Source: an uncultured Pseudomonadales bacterium
GTDB taxonomy: Bacteria > Pseudomonadota > Gammaproteobacteria > Pseudomonadales > IMCC2047
Length of the DNA: 22,395 nt
Direction: 5' to 3'
Assembly (NCBI GenBank): GCA_947258895.1
Contig: CAMYKE010000001.1
Coordinates: forward strand, 1-22,395
Each line of letters starts with the position of its first letter. The stretch's first letter is position 1. Both the position numbers and the translations under genes were made by a program. The notes below the pieces were generated by a model. The model was not told where the DNA came from. It searched no databases and saw only the letters and a list, made by a program, of their open reading frames with translations. Below are positions 7,508 to 15,520 of this stretch, piece after piece.

Positions 7508-9580
7508 ATGGACATTACCATTAGAGCCGGCATTCGCGCTGGCTGTTTGTCGTTGCTGCCGGTTATTCCGCCAGCCATGGCGGCACACAATCCGGTGGAG
7601 GAGATTATCGTCCACCAAACTCGGAAACAAAGCGAAGTATTCCTGGAAACCGCCGTTACTGCGTCAGCGGACAGCGCTGAACAAGTAGTGCGCGCTCCTG
7701 GAATGGCCTTGAACAAAAATGGCCCCCTGACCTCGATGCCCCAGTTTCGGGGTATGTCGAGTGACCGGCTAATGATAACCATCGATGGCGCACCCGTTAC
7801 CTCGGCAGGCCCGAACCTGATGGATCCGCCGCTCTCCTACACCAGCACAAACATGGTCGAGGGAATTAAGGTACATCGCGGCGTCGCGCCCGTAAGTGTT
7901 TCGTTCAACAGCATTGGCAGCGCCATAGAAGTCAAACAATGGCAGCCGTCCTTTACCAGGGATCACGTGCAACCGGGCGCAGACATTGGCCTTGGTTACG
8001 CAAGCGTTGATGAATCCAGGCAATTCAATTTTCGCGGGTATGTTGCATCACCTCAACATCGACTGATGTTCCTGGCATCAGCAGTTGAGGGTGAAGATGC
8101 TGAATTTCCCAACGGAGAAATAACACCCACCTCCTATGAACGCGAACAATACCAGATTGGTTATGGCTTCAAGTCGGGGGGACATCAACTGGATGTCAGC
8201 TGGCTAATCAATGATACAGGCGACACCGGCACGCCAGCGTTACCCATGGACATCCTGTTTATTGAGGGCGATATCTGGCGCCTGAACTACGGCTGGGACA
8301 ACGAGAGTTATAAAGTCAGCGCCAGGCTATATGGCAATGATACCGAGCATGGCATGACCAACTACCATTTGCGTACCGCGCCTGCCGACGGCATGAGCTG
8401 GCGCAGAAACACGGCCACTTCCGACGGCTGGGGTGGCTCCGTGGAACTCGAGATACCGCAAGCCTCCGGTGATTTGACGGTGGGCGCTGATTTGCGCAGC
8501 GAAGAACACAATTCAGAAATAGATAATCCCAACATGGCCGCTTTTTTTGTTGATAACTTTATTGACGTTGAAAGCGACACAAGCAGCCTGTATGTCGAAA
8601 AAGATCTACGATTCTCTGAGCAGTTGTTCGGACAATTCGGTGTACGAGTCAGCCAGGTGAAAAACAACGCGGGCGATGTAGATGCGACTCCGGCCATGAT
8701 GATGCCGCCCGCGGGCATGCTGCGCGATGCTTTCAATGCCAGCAACGACGAGCGAACCGAAGACACGGTGGACGTCGTGGCCAAACTTTCCTACCGTCAG
8801 TCAGAGCATTCGACTTTATTCCTGGGATTGGCGCGAAAGCAACGCGTACCCGGATACCAGGAACTTTATTTGTGGTTACCGCTGGAGTCCACTGGTGGGC
8901 TGGCCGACGGAAATCTTTATACCGGAGATCCCGAACTGGAAGTCGAAACCAATCGGGAAATTGAGCTGGGTATCGATTGGAGTGGAGGGGCCCTGAGCCT
9001 GTCACCGAGAATCTTCTACCGCAAGGTTGCCGATTATGTTCAGGGAGCACCCAGCACGGTGGCGCCAGCGATAATGTTTGCTGCCATGATGCGCCCGGGA
9101 GGCAATCCGCCGCTACGGTTCAGCAACGTTGACGCAGAGTTCCGGGGAGCCGATTTGGCATTCGGTTACAAACTTTCAGAGCAATGGAAAATCAACGGTG
9201 TCATCAACTATGTACGGGCAGAAACAGACGACAACCAGCCTCTCTATCGCATATCGCCTCTTAACGCATATGCGACACTACAGTGGCAACAGGCAAAGCA
9301 GGGCGCATCACTCAGAATAAGGGGTTTCGCGGAGCAAGACCGGGTTAGCGACAGCCATTTCGAGCAGCCAACATCCGGCTACGGGATTGTAGATCTCTCC
9401 GGCTACAAACAGGTAACCGAAAATGTTCGCCTGACGCTGAGCGTGGAGAATCTGGCAGACCGACAGTACCGACAACACCTGGCCGGATACAATCGCGCTG
9501 CAAATGCCGATATCAGCCTTATGGAGAGATTGCCTGGCTACGGTCGGAATTGGCATCTGCGACTGGATGCACACTTTTGA
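7508..9580 (+). CDS. TonB-dependent outer-membrane receptor, probable copper receptor (OprC/NosA-like)
   Basis: A 690-residue outer-membrane receptor. It has a signal peptide (residues 1-25, cleavage near PAMA), a TonB-box-like EEIIVHQ (about 32-38), and a plug domain with PQFRGMSSDRLMITIDGAPV and VEGIKVHRGVAPVS. The long beta-barrel domain ends in HLRLDAHF with the terminal Phe expected for barrel assembly. Two methionine-rich patches, MMMPP near residue 397 and IMFAAMMRPG near 522, probably lie in loops and suit soft-metal binding. Together with the upstream His-rich DUF2946 gene this suggests copper, but the substrate is inferred. An AAGG precedes the ATG. A small hairpin (7463-7476) lies between the two genes. 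Decayed IS6 copies flank the pair on both sides. Confidence 0.85.
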   Translation: MDITIRAGIRAGCLSLLPVIPPAMAAHNPVEEIIVHQTRKQSEVFLETAVTASADSAEQVVRAPGMALNKNGPLTSMPQFRGMSSDRLMITIDGAPVTSAGPNLMDPPLSYTSTNMVEGIKVHRGVAPVSVSFNSIGSAIEVKQWQPSFTRDHVQPGADIGLGYASVDESRQFNFRGYVASPQHRLMFLASAVEGEDAEFPNGEITPTSYEREQYQIGYGFKSGGHQLDVSWLINDTGDTGTPALPMDILFIEGDIWRLNYGWDNESYKVSARLYGNDTEHGMTNYHLRTAPADGMSWRRNTATSDGWGGSVELEIPQASGDLTVGADLRSEEHNSEIDNPNMAAFFVDNFIDVESDTSSLYVEKDLRFSEQLFGQFGVRVSQVKNNAGDVDATPAMMMPPAGMLRDAFNASNDERTEDTVDVVAKLSYRQSEHSTLFLGLARKQRVPGYQELYLWLPLESTGGLADGNLYTGDPELEVETNREIELGIDWSGGALSLSPRIFYRKVADYVQGAPSTVAPAIMFAAMMRPGGNPPLRFSNVDAEFRGADLAFGYKLSEQWKINGVINYVRAETDDNQPLYRISPLNAYATLQWQQAKQGASLRIRGFAEQDRVSDSHFEQPTSGYGIVDLSGYKQVTENVRLTLSVENLADRQYRQHLAGYNRAANADISLMERLPGYGRNWHLRLDAHF

Positions 9581-9604
9581 TACCGACACATCATGCAAAA
9601 AAGG

Positions 9605-9933
9605 CAGTGGACCAGGTTCAGGTGCTGATTAACTTCATTCTCTCAGGCGCGACGTTGCTCAGGGTGGTGAAGTGGCTGATGTAATTCTGCGGCCCTGTCG
9701 CGACGCCAAAGCCGCGAAAGGCTTTTTTAAAAGGCTGCCGCAAAAGTACCGGGGTGAACCGATGAAGATCGTAACGGATATACCGCGCAGCTATGATGTT
9801 GCGCATTGGGCGCTGATCCCGGATGCCAGTCATGAGGCCACGCGATATGCCAATAACGGGGGTGAACTTTCTCATCAACCCACAGGCTCTAGCCGCCATA
9901 TATCACTGATTCGGCGATCCACTGCCCAGAAAC
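9605..9933 (+). pseudogene. IS6-family transposase remnant 3 (5' and 3' coding ends missing)
   Basis: Homology begins 24 bases after the receptor stop, with VDQVQVLIN matching LDEVxVxIN (first catalytic Asp). After a shift it continues RRDVAQGGEVADVILRPC, RDAKAAKGFFKRLPQKYRGE, PMKIVTDIPRSYDVAHW (second Asp) and ATRYANNGGELSHQPTG (catalytic Glu). The N-terminal DNA-binding part is gone. After SHQPTG the sequence leaves the family and soon meets an inverted terminal repeat, so the C-terminal part is deleted too. Remnants 2 and 3 are very similar where they overlap. Confidence 0.85.
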
Positions 9934-9944
9934 CTTGTCAGTAC
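9934..9944 (-). repeat. Right terminal inverted repeat of IS6-family remnant 3
   Basis: CTTGTCAGTAC is the exact reverse complement of GTACTGACAAG found in both left ends (4612-4622 and 6685-6695). It therefore marks the right boundary of remnant 3. Confidence 0.65.
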
Positions 9945-10154
9945 AGTGCGTTTAAACGCTGTGGATCACCACTTCTCAACTCATCCACGACCGTTAAGAT
10001 GGCTTGACGGACCGACTCAGGGCGTGATCTTGGTCGGCATCTGCATTCGGCGTGACGCTATCGACATGTCCGGATAGATACGTTTACCTTTTGGGTAGCA
10101 GCTGTAGCTTGACGTTATTCGACTGAAATCAAAGTCCGCTTTAGCATTAAGTTA

Positions 10155-10641
10155 TCAATACCATCCGCGGTGTATCAAACCAAAGATCTGGCCCGGCGCG
10201 TGGATTTTCTCTCCGTGGACGGTAATGATCTCACTCAATATCTCCTGGCGGCTGACCGCGGTAATCCTGCTGTACCAAACCGGTTGGACCTACTCCATCA
10301 CACCGTGATGCGTGTTCTGCGTCAGGTAGCAGAGGCGGCTGAACAAGCCGGAAAACCGGTACCTCTTTGCGGTGAAATGGCTGCGGATCCCCGCTACGCT
10401 TTGCTGCTGGTTGCTTGGCTTCGATAGCCTGAGTGTCAGCGCCGCGGGTTTGCCGCGGGTAAAAAGGGCAATTCGCAGCGTTGATTTTCAGCAGCTGAAG
10501 TTACTGGCCCAACAGGCGTTGAGGCTGGAAGAACCGGAACCTATGCGGCGGTTACTGGAAACAACACTCGAAAAGACCGGCCTGAATCGACTTCTCCCGC
10601 GAACCCGTACGCGATTCGCCGACGGCGACGCTTCTGAATAG
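10155..10641 (+). pseudogene. ptsP: 3' fragment of ptsP (phosphoenolpyruvate-protein phosphotransferase), truncated and frameshifted
   Basis: The frame from about 10155 gives IPSAVYQTKDLARRVDFLSV, NDLTQYLLAADRGNP and VPLCGEMAADPRYALLL. After a one-base shift near 10411 it continues as LLGFDSLSVSAAGLPRVK, ending at 10641. This is the C-terminal PEP-binding part of the PtsI/PtsP family, including the conserved CGEMA active-site segment. The best match in memory is PtsP of the nitrogen-related PTS. About three quarters of the gene, including the GAF and phosphohistidine domains, is absent upstream, where IS6 remnant 3 lies. Removing one G near 10411 restores the frame. It is certainly not functional. 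Confidence 0.8.
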
Positions 10642-10705
10642 GGACTACCCCGAAATACCCGGCCTTTACGGTTTCTGGCTATTCTCCCGTCTATGTGTTG
10701 ATCTG

Positions 10706-11065
10706 TTACTGCAACTCACCGATGTGGTATTTCTGCAATAGCTCTGACGCGTAGGGCGAATGGGGTCGGCCACGCTCCTTGGTATCGAAGGCATTGGTGC
10801 CCTCCTTACCGCACCAGCGCAAGATCACATCGGGTGATGTGGGGTGCTGCTGCACGTAGTCGGTCAGATCGTAGACCTGGCCACCAATAGCTATCCAACA
10901 ATCATTCAGGGAGTCGTGGTGGGCCACATCGGCCAAAGTATAACGCCCGCCAGGTGCTGGCGTGGCGGCGACCGGTTTGGCCGGCAGCCACAGACTGGCG
11001 CCCCAAAATGACGCGACCGCGAGCCAGAATAGCAGGGTAAAAATAAAATAGACTTGCCTGATCAT
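10706..11065 (-). CDS. Membrane-anchored cytochrome b5-like heme protein
   Basis: A 119-residue protein. Residues 5-27 form one membrane anchor. Residues 40-119 are a cytochrome b5-like heme-binding domain (RYTLADVAHHDSLNDCWIAI, then GGQVYDLTDYVQQHP). His74 replaces the usual HPGG context with HPTSP, and His102 in GRPHSPYA is the likely second axial ligand. The ATG overlaps the stop of the upstream flavocytochrome gene (ATGA), so both proteins are made together. The b5 domain is a plausible electron acceptor or donor of that reductase in the periplasm. The direction of electron flow is inferred. Confidence 0.85.
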   Translation of the reverse strand: MIRQVYFIFTLLFWLAVASFWGASLWLPAKPVAATPAPGGRYTLADVAHHDSLNDCWIAIGGQVYDLTDYVQQHPTSPDVILRWCGKEGTNAFDTKERGRPHSPYASELLQKYHIGELQ

Positions 11066-12345
11066 CGAAAGTCAAATCTCTCGAAATGTATCTGTTTTCC
11101 GGGTACGTTTTGCTGACGAAGCCAGGCGGTGACCGCGTCGATCAGTGGCGACGGACCACACAGGTAAACCTCCCGCCGGGAAAGGTTGGAGACCAGTGCG
11201 AGCTTCGTCAGGAGGGGCGTAATTTCTTCCTGCGTGGCGAGCGGGTGGAATCGCAACTGCGTCTGACTGGCCGCGTAATCGGCCAGCTCATCACAGTAGG
11301 GTGCGGTCCGCGCTGGCCGAAACAGGTAGAACAGCTCAGTCGAGCGCGTCACCGGTGCCTCCCGTAATACGGCGAGGAAGGGCGTGATCCCGATGCCACC
11401 GGCAATCCATAGCTCCGGCGCTGCTGTGCGATCTGCCAGAAAAGTCCCGAACGGGCCCTGCACACGCGCCGCTACGCCTGGCTCAAGGAACTGGATATGG
11501 CGGGTACAATCCCCTAACGCCTTGATACCCAAAGTGAACGCGCCACCGGCTTGCACGCCACTCACGCTGTAGGGATGGTACTCTCCGCAACCACGAAAGT
11601 GAGGACCTTCAAAAAAGGCCGCCATCACGAACTGCCCGGGGGCAACAGCGAGTGGTTTCGTCAGGGGTCTTAATGTGGCTTCAGTAAGTCGCTCTGTCAG
11701 ATGCGAAACCCTGTTTACCTCATAGGGTCGCGCGTTCCCGCCCCGATCCAGATACAACAACCGCCAGCCCAACACGAGGGCGGCAGGCGCAATTACCAGC
11801 CAGCTACTGGCGGTAAACCCGCCGAATGCCACCAGATGTGCGATACCAACCAGTATGCCAATACTCAACAGCGCATGCAGGAATCGCCACCGGCTATAGC
11901 TAAGTCGCACAGCAAAAGTGCTGCCCAGCCCAACCATAAGCAACACCAGTGCGATCCAGCCAAGCAAACCTGCCCAGGACTGGTGGAATGGTGAGACGAC
12001 GTGCCAGGCTGCGATGGGATCACCGGGGAATGACTGCCCGGCCAATACCAGCGGGTGTATCAGCAGTACCGTATAGCCGAGCGTACCGAGCACATGATGC
12101 CATCGATACATCCGTTCAAGACCGCCGCACCATAGGGCAAGTCTCGGCACACGTACGATCAGCAACAGGCTCGCGGCTAAAAGCCCGCTGCCCACCCAGC
12201 CGAGCCAGGACCCCACAGTATGCAGCGTTAGCGGTTGAGCAGGCAGCGCGGCCAATGCCGGTAACAGCGCGAACGTCAATATGAGCGCAACGGGCAACTT
12301 TGTGTGTGTTCGGTTGGCAAAGGGTACGCTACTCGGTTGATTCAT
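11062..12345 (-). CDS. Ferric-reductase-like membrane flavocytochrome (FAD/NAD(P)H oxidoreductase)
   Basis: A 427-residue protein from the ATG at 12345; a TTG at 12351 is an alternative start with GGGAG five bases nearer. The N-terminal half has about six helices with histidines in RWHHVLGTLGYTVLLIHP and HALLSIGILVGIAHL, as in the ferric-reductase transmembrane domain that binds two hemes. The C-terminal half is a ferredoxin-reductase module: HPYSVSG for FAD, GGIGITPFLAVLRE and YLCGPSPLIDAV for NAD(P)H, ending HFERFDF. It should pass electrons from cytoplasmic NAD(P)H through the membrane. Its partner is probably the coupled cytochrome b5-like protein. A ruined ZIP transporter gene lies upstream. 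Confidence 0.9.
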   Translation of the reverse strand: MNQPSSVPFANRTHTKLPVALILTFALLPALAALPAQPLTLHTVGSWLGWVGSGLLAASLLLIVRVPRLALWCGGLERMYRWHHVLGTLGYTVLLIHPLVLAGQSFPGDPIAAWHVVSPFHQSWAGLLGWIALVLLMVGLGSTFAVRLSYSRWRFLHALLSIGILVGIAHLVAFGGFTASSWLVIAPAALVLGWRLLYLDRGGNARPYEVNRVSHLTERLTEATLRPLTKPLAVAPGQFVMAAFFEGPHFRGCGEYHPYSVSGVQAGGAFTLGIKALGDCTRHIQFLEPGVAARVQGPFGTFLADRTAAPELWIAGGIGITPFLAVLREAPVTRSTELFYLFRPARTAPYCDELADYAASQTQLRFHPLATQEEITPLLTKLALVSNLSRREVYLCGPSPLIDAVTAWLRQQNVPGKQIHFERFDFR

Positions 12346-12429
12346 GCCCAACCTGTCTCCCGATATCTGTTGCCAGCCCTCATTGACCGGCAGGCTTGCT
12401 GGCCGACATTTGTCCGGTGCACCTGGACT

Positions 12430-13174
12430 TCATGGCTCCAGGAGCACCTTGATAATGAACATTAGAATCAATCCTGATATGAACGCAAGGAACGAAAGTA
12501 TGTTTTTCTGCAGATCATCGTGTTTATTCACTTCCGGCACGAGGTCGGCGGCGCCGATGTAGATAAAATTCCCGGCAGCAAAGGGAGTGAGAAACGAAAC
12601 GTCGATGGTAAAGGACAGGATCTAGGTCAACAGACCGCCCAATAGAAACGTCAGCGCGGACAGGACGTTGAAAAGGAGCGCCTTGCGCTTTTCCCATCCC
12701 GGCTACACCAACACGCCGAAATCCCCTGGTTCTTGCGGCACCTTGTGTGCGGCTGCAGCGAGCCATGCCATGATGCCAAGTCGAATGTCCGCGAGAAAGG
12801 TGCCGGCAATCGCCAGTCCGCCGATAAAATTGTGCAACCCAGCGCCGATGAGGATCAGGTAACTCAGCGGACTCTTGCAGGTGCTGGCTGCGCGATGGCA
12901 ATGGTGCCAGTGGAGGAACTGCTCCAGGGCGAAGAAATTGCTGAACCCCGCGAGAAGCCGACCATAGAACGCGGTGCTGTTGCCAGTCTCTGCAATGCCC
13001 GCGGGTATCATGTGAAAAAAGGCGCCGCCAATTTAAGAGCCTGCGGCAAACCCAACCAGGGGTAATACGAGCCGCTGCAGGGTCTCTGCTTTTCAGGATA
13101 AGCGTCAGGCTTCCGACCAGCGCCACCGCGCTCATCACCAGGCTACTGAAAACGATCCAGACTAGTGGGCTCAT
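12430..13174 (-). pseudogene. ZIP-family metal transporter, inactivated
   Basis: The reconstructed protein is about 247 residues and clearly ZIP family. It starts MSPLVWIVFSSLVMSAVALV, continues with IGGAFFHMIPAGIAETGNST, FALEQFLHWHHCH, LIGAGLHNFIGGLAIAGTF and GWEKRKALLFNVLSALTFLL, and ends ISGLILMFIIKVLLEP. It carries one extra base in the T-run at 13090-13093 (minus-strand A-run). There are three in-frame stops: TAA at 13033-13035, TAG at 12703-12705 and TAG at 12622-12624. The metal-site residues are also altered: HNFIGG instead of HNFxDG, and HKVPQE instead of HExPQE. Multiple independent lesions make a sequencing error an unlikely explanation. Confidence 0.9.
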
Positions 13175-13227
13175 TTTTCTGTGCTCGCTGGTACGTGGAT
13201 TACTTGTCTTGACACCGCCGCTTTACA

Positions 13228-13253
13228 TAGCCGCTTTTTTAAAGCAGCGGCTA
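13228..13253 (-). terminator. Hairpin overlapping the ACP stop codon, possible terminator
   Basis: A perfect 8-base stem, tagccgct (13228-13235) with agcggcta (13246-13253), and a 10-base loop. The stem includes the TAG stop of the ACP gene. There is no clear U-tract after it on the minus strand, so termination is only a guess; it may instead act as a 3'-end stabiliser. Confidence 0.4.
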
Positions 13254-13493
13254 GGCGATTGATTGCAAATAGTCCAGGCTGCCTTTCAAGCTGGAAAATC
13301 TGGGAAAATCCTTCTCCGGGATCTTCATGTTTAACTGCTTTTCCAGCGCCAGCACAAACTTGACGAAATCGATCGAGTCGATTTCAAACTGATCCCTGAA
13401 GCTGGTGTGTTCATCCAGTATGGCCAGATCAACGTTCGGGGCCACCTCCTGGAGCGTCGCCAGTACGCGTTCCCGTAGCTGTTCATCGGTCAT
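13251..13493 (-). CDS. Stand-alone acyl carrier protein
   Basis: An 80-residue acidic helical protein of the ACP family. FEIDSIDFVKFV (Ser40) matches the DSL/DSI phosphopantetheine attachment site, where a 4'-phosphopantetheinyl transferase would add the prosthetic arm. The start is the ATG at 13493, because a perfect AGGAGGTG lies 9 bases upstream; the GTG at 13505 is part of that ribosome site. It is the second gene after the acetyl-CoA-synthetase-like gene, 65 bases downstream on the same strand. It is not in a fab cluster, so it is unlikely to be the housekeeping AcpP. It probably carries an acyl group for a dedicated pathway, perhaps loaded by its neighbour. Confidence 0.88.
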   Translation of the reverse strand: MTDEQLRERVLATLQEVAPNVDLAILDEHTSFRDQFEIDSIDFVKFVLALEKQLNMKIPEKDFPRFSSLKGSLDYLQSIA

Positions 13494-13502
13494 GATTCTA
13501 TA

Positions 13503-13510
13503 CACCTCCT
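13503..13510 (-). promoter_or_regulatory. Ribosome binding site fixing the ACP start
   Basis: AGGAGGTG on the minus strand is a full-strength Shine-Dalgarno sequence. It lies 9 bases before the ATG at 13493 and rules out the in-frame GTG at 13505. It is the strongest ribosome site I noticed in the window, suggesting high ACP expression. Confidence 0.8.
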
Positions 13511-13558
13511 GCTTCGTAAAGTGAATCGATTTCGCGTTGGATTGTGGATGGGCACGGC

Positions 13559-15334
13559 TTATGCACGTTGCGCCAGCGATGAGACATCCCCTTCGGGCAT
13601 ACCCAACTCGCGTGCTTTAAGTACCCGGCGCAGCACCTTGCCCGAATGGGTTTTGGGTACAGTTTCGATAAATTCGATTTCTTTCGGTGCAACGGCGACC
13701 CCCAGCCGGTCTCGAGCCCATCCGAGTATTTCACGCCGCAGGGCCTCACCTGATTGGTAACCGGGCTTTAGCTCGATGAATGCCTTCACGATTTCCATCG
13801 CGACGGCATCGGGCTTGCCAATCACGCCGACATCGGCCACCGCGGCATGCTCAAGCAGCGCACGTTCGACCTCAAAGGGACCTATCAAGTGCCCCGAGGA
13901 CTTGATCAGATCATCGGCCCTGCCGACGAACCAGAAGTAGCCATCACCATCCCGGGTCACCAGGTCGCCCGATAAATACCAGCCTTGACGGAAACAGGCT
14001 GCATAGCGCTCAGGTTCTTCTAAAAAGCCCCGAAACATGGACGGCCAAGGCGTTTTCAGTGCTAATTCACCGGGCTCCCCCGATGTGTCCACCCTTGCAA
14101 CGCCCTCGGGCCCCGTTCTTTTAACAACGGCGGCTTCGATCCCCGGCATGGGCTTGCCCATCGAGCCGGGCTTAATATCCATGGCGGCGATATTGGCGAT
14201 CATGATGCAGCCCGTTTCCGTTTGCCACCAGGTATCGTGAAAAGGCAGGCCGAAGGTCTCCTGTCCCCAGATCACCGCTGCGGGATTGAGTGGCTCGCCG
14301 ACGCTGGCCATGAACCGCAGTGTCCGCGTGTCGTGCTGCTTTGCCAACTCGGCGCCAAATTTCATAAGTAAGCGTATGGCGGTTGGCGCGGTATACCAGA
14401 CTGTTACCTTCTGATTCTGCAGGATACGGTACCAGCGCCGGGCATCGAATTCCTCCCGGTCAACGACCAGGGTGGCGCCGATCGCTAACGGAGCCAGTAT
14501 CCCGTAGGAAACCCCCGTCACCCAGCCGGGATCCGCGGTGCACCAGAACACATCCCCGGGATGTAAATCCAGGGCATATTTTCCCGTCAGGTAGTGCCCC
14601 ACCAGCGCGTCATGAACATGCATCACGCCTTTGGGGCTACCGGTCGTGCCACTGGTAAAATGCAGCAGGGCCAGTGTATCTGGTGTGGTATCAGGCATTT
14701 CGAAATCAGCTTCCTTGTCATCGAGCAATTCCTGATAATTCCAGGTGTCAGGTATGCTCGGTGCCTGTTCTGACTCGCGCACCAGCAATACATGCGTAAG
14801 TGCCGGGAGGTAAGCCCGCAGCGGTTTGATTTTTCGCACATACAGACTTTCAGTTGTGACCAGGACTCTTGCGTTGGCCTTGGAGAGCCTGGCTTTTAGG
14901 GGCTCGGGCCCGTAATAGGAAAACAGCGGGCAGAACACGCAACCATATTTTAAGGTCCCTAATGCCGTGACATAGAGCTCGGGCTGGCGGTTTAACAGGG
15001 AAGCAACCACGTCACCCCGGGTAACATCCAGCGTCTTTAACAGGTTGGCGAAGCGATTGGTGAGACTCCGCAGATCGCCGTAACTGAATTCCTGAGCTTT
15101 TTCTTCCTTATCGATGCATCGGATAGCGGGGCGATGTGCATCGCCACGCTCTACATGCCTGTCGACACATACATAGGCAATATTAACACCCGATCCCTGT
15201 GAACCAGCCGTCAATTCACGCCGCACGTTCTCCCAGCTAAATGATGCAGTACTCGCGTCATAGTCCGACAGATTGGGCTTCAGCGAGGTAGTTTTATTCA
15301 GTTTTCGGATGATCTGTGTCAAGGGTAGCTCCAT
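13559..15334 (-). CDS. acsA: Acetyl-CoA synthetase-like AMP-forming acyl-CoA ligase
   Basis: A 591-residue ANL-superfamily enzyme from the ATG at 15334. It carries the AMP-binding P-loop HFTSGTTGSPKGVMHVH and TADPGWVTGVSYGI. It also has DTWWQTETGCIMIAN (the WWQTETG motif of acetyl- and propionyl-CoA synthetases), YLSGDLVTRDGDGYFWFVGR (hinge) and VPKTHSGKVLRRVLKA. In that last motif Lys566 is the adenylation-step lysine, which Pat-type enzymes acetylate in other bacteria. It would make acetyl-CoA (or a short acyl-CoA) from acid, ATP and CoA. It is about 60 residues shorter than Acs of E. coli and closer to AcsA of Bacillus. It is transcribed divergently from the Pat-like gene and followed by an ACP. 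The first codon has no clear ribosome site; a TTG lies three codons earlier. Confidence 0.92.
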   Translation of the reverse strand: MELPLTQIIRKLNKTTSLKPNLSDYDASTASFSWENVRRELTAGSQGSGVNIAYVCVDRHVERGDAHRPAIRCIDKEEKAQEFSYGDLRSLTNRFANLLKTLDVTRGDVVASLLNRQPELYVTALGTLKYGCVFCPLFSYYGPEPLKARLSKANARVLVTTESLYVRKIKPLRAYLPALTHVLLVRESEQAPSIPDTWNYQELLDDKEADFEMPDTTPDTLALLHFTSGTTGSPKGVMHVHDALVGHYLTGKYALDLHPGDVFWCTADPGWVTGVSYGILAPLAIGATLVVDREEFDARRWYRILQNQKVTVWYTAPTAIRLLMKFGAELAKQHDTRTLRFMASVGEPLNPAAVIWGQETFGLPFHDTWWQTETGCIMIANIAAMDIKPGSMGKPMPGIEAAVVKRTGPEGVARVDTSGEPGELALKTPWPSMFRGFLEEPERYAACFRQGWYLSGDLVTRDGDGYFWFVGRADDLIKSSGHLIGPFEVERALLEHAAVADVGVIGKPDAVAMEIVKAFIELKPGYQSGEALRREILGWARDRLGVAVAPKEIEFIETVPKTHSGKVLRRVLKARELGMPEGDVSSLAQRA

Positions 15335-15360
15335 GTGTAGCAATAGACTAACAAATGTGC

Positions 15361-15391
15361 GTCAATCGAATTTGAGCAGGGTCAAATTGAC
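15361..15391. promoter_or_regulatory. Inverted repeat in the acsA/pat divergent promoter region
   Basis: aatttga (15369-15375) and tcaaatt (15382-15388) form a perfect 7-base inverted repeat with a 6-base spacer. An outer pair, gtcaat (15361-15366) and attgac (15386-15391), competes with it. It lies 27-57 bases upstream of the acsA start within the 186-base divergent region, a sensible place for a regulator. Which regulator is unknown. Confidence 0.4.
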
Positions 15392-15520
15392 GGAAGAATC
15401 GCACCCGAAAAATGCTATATCGAAATAGCTGGAATGAGGCTCAGGGCAAAAATCCTGGATGTCGCATCGATCATTCCCTTGCTTTCGGTGCCTTATCGTT
15501 TTCAGTGATGGAGTAATGTC

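Noticed and set aside
12622..12705. Possible recoding of two TAG codons in the ZIP gene, both at expected tyrosines
   Set aside because: The same gene also has a TAA, a frameshift and lost metal-binding residues, and other genes here end normally; decay is the simpler reading.
15344..15520. Sigma-54 promoter for acsA, as often found in acetate genes
   Set aside because: No TGGCAC-N5-TTGC type element was found on either strand of the divergent region.
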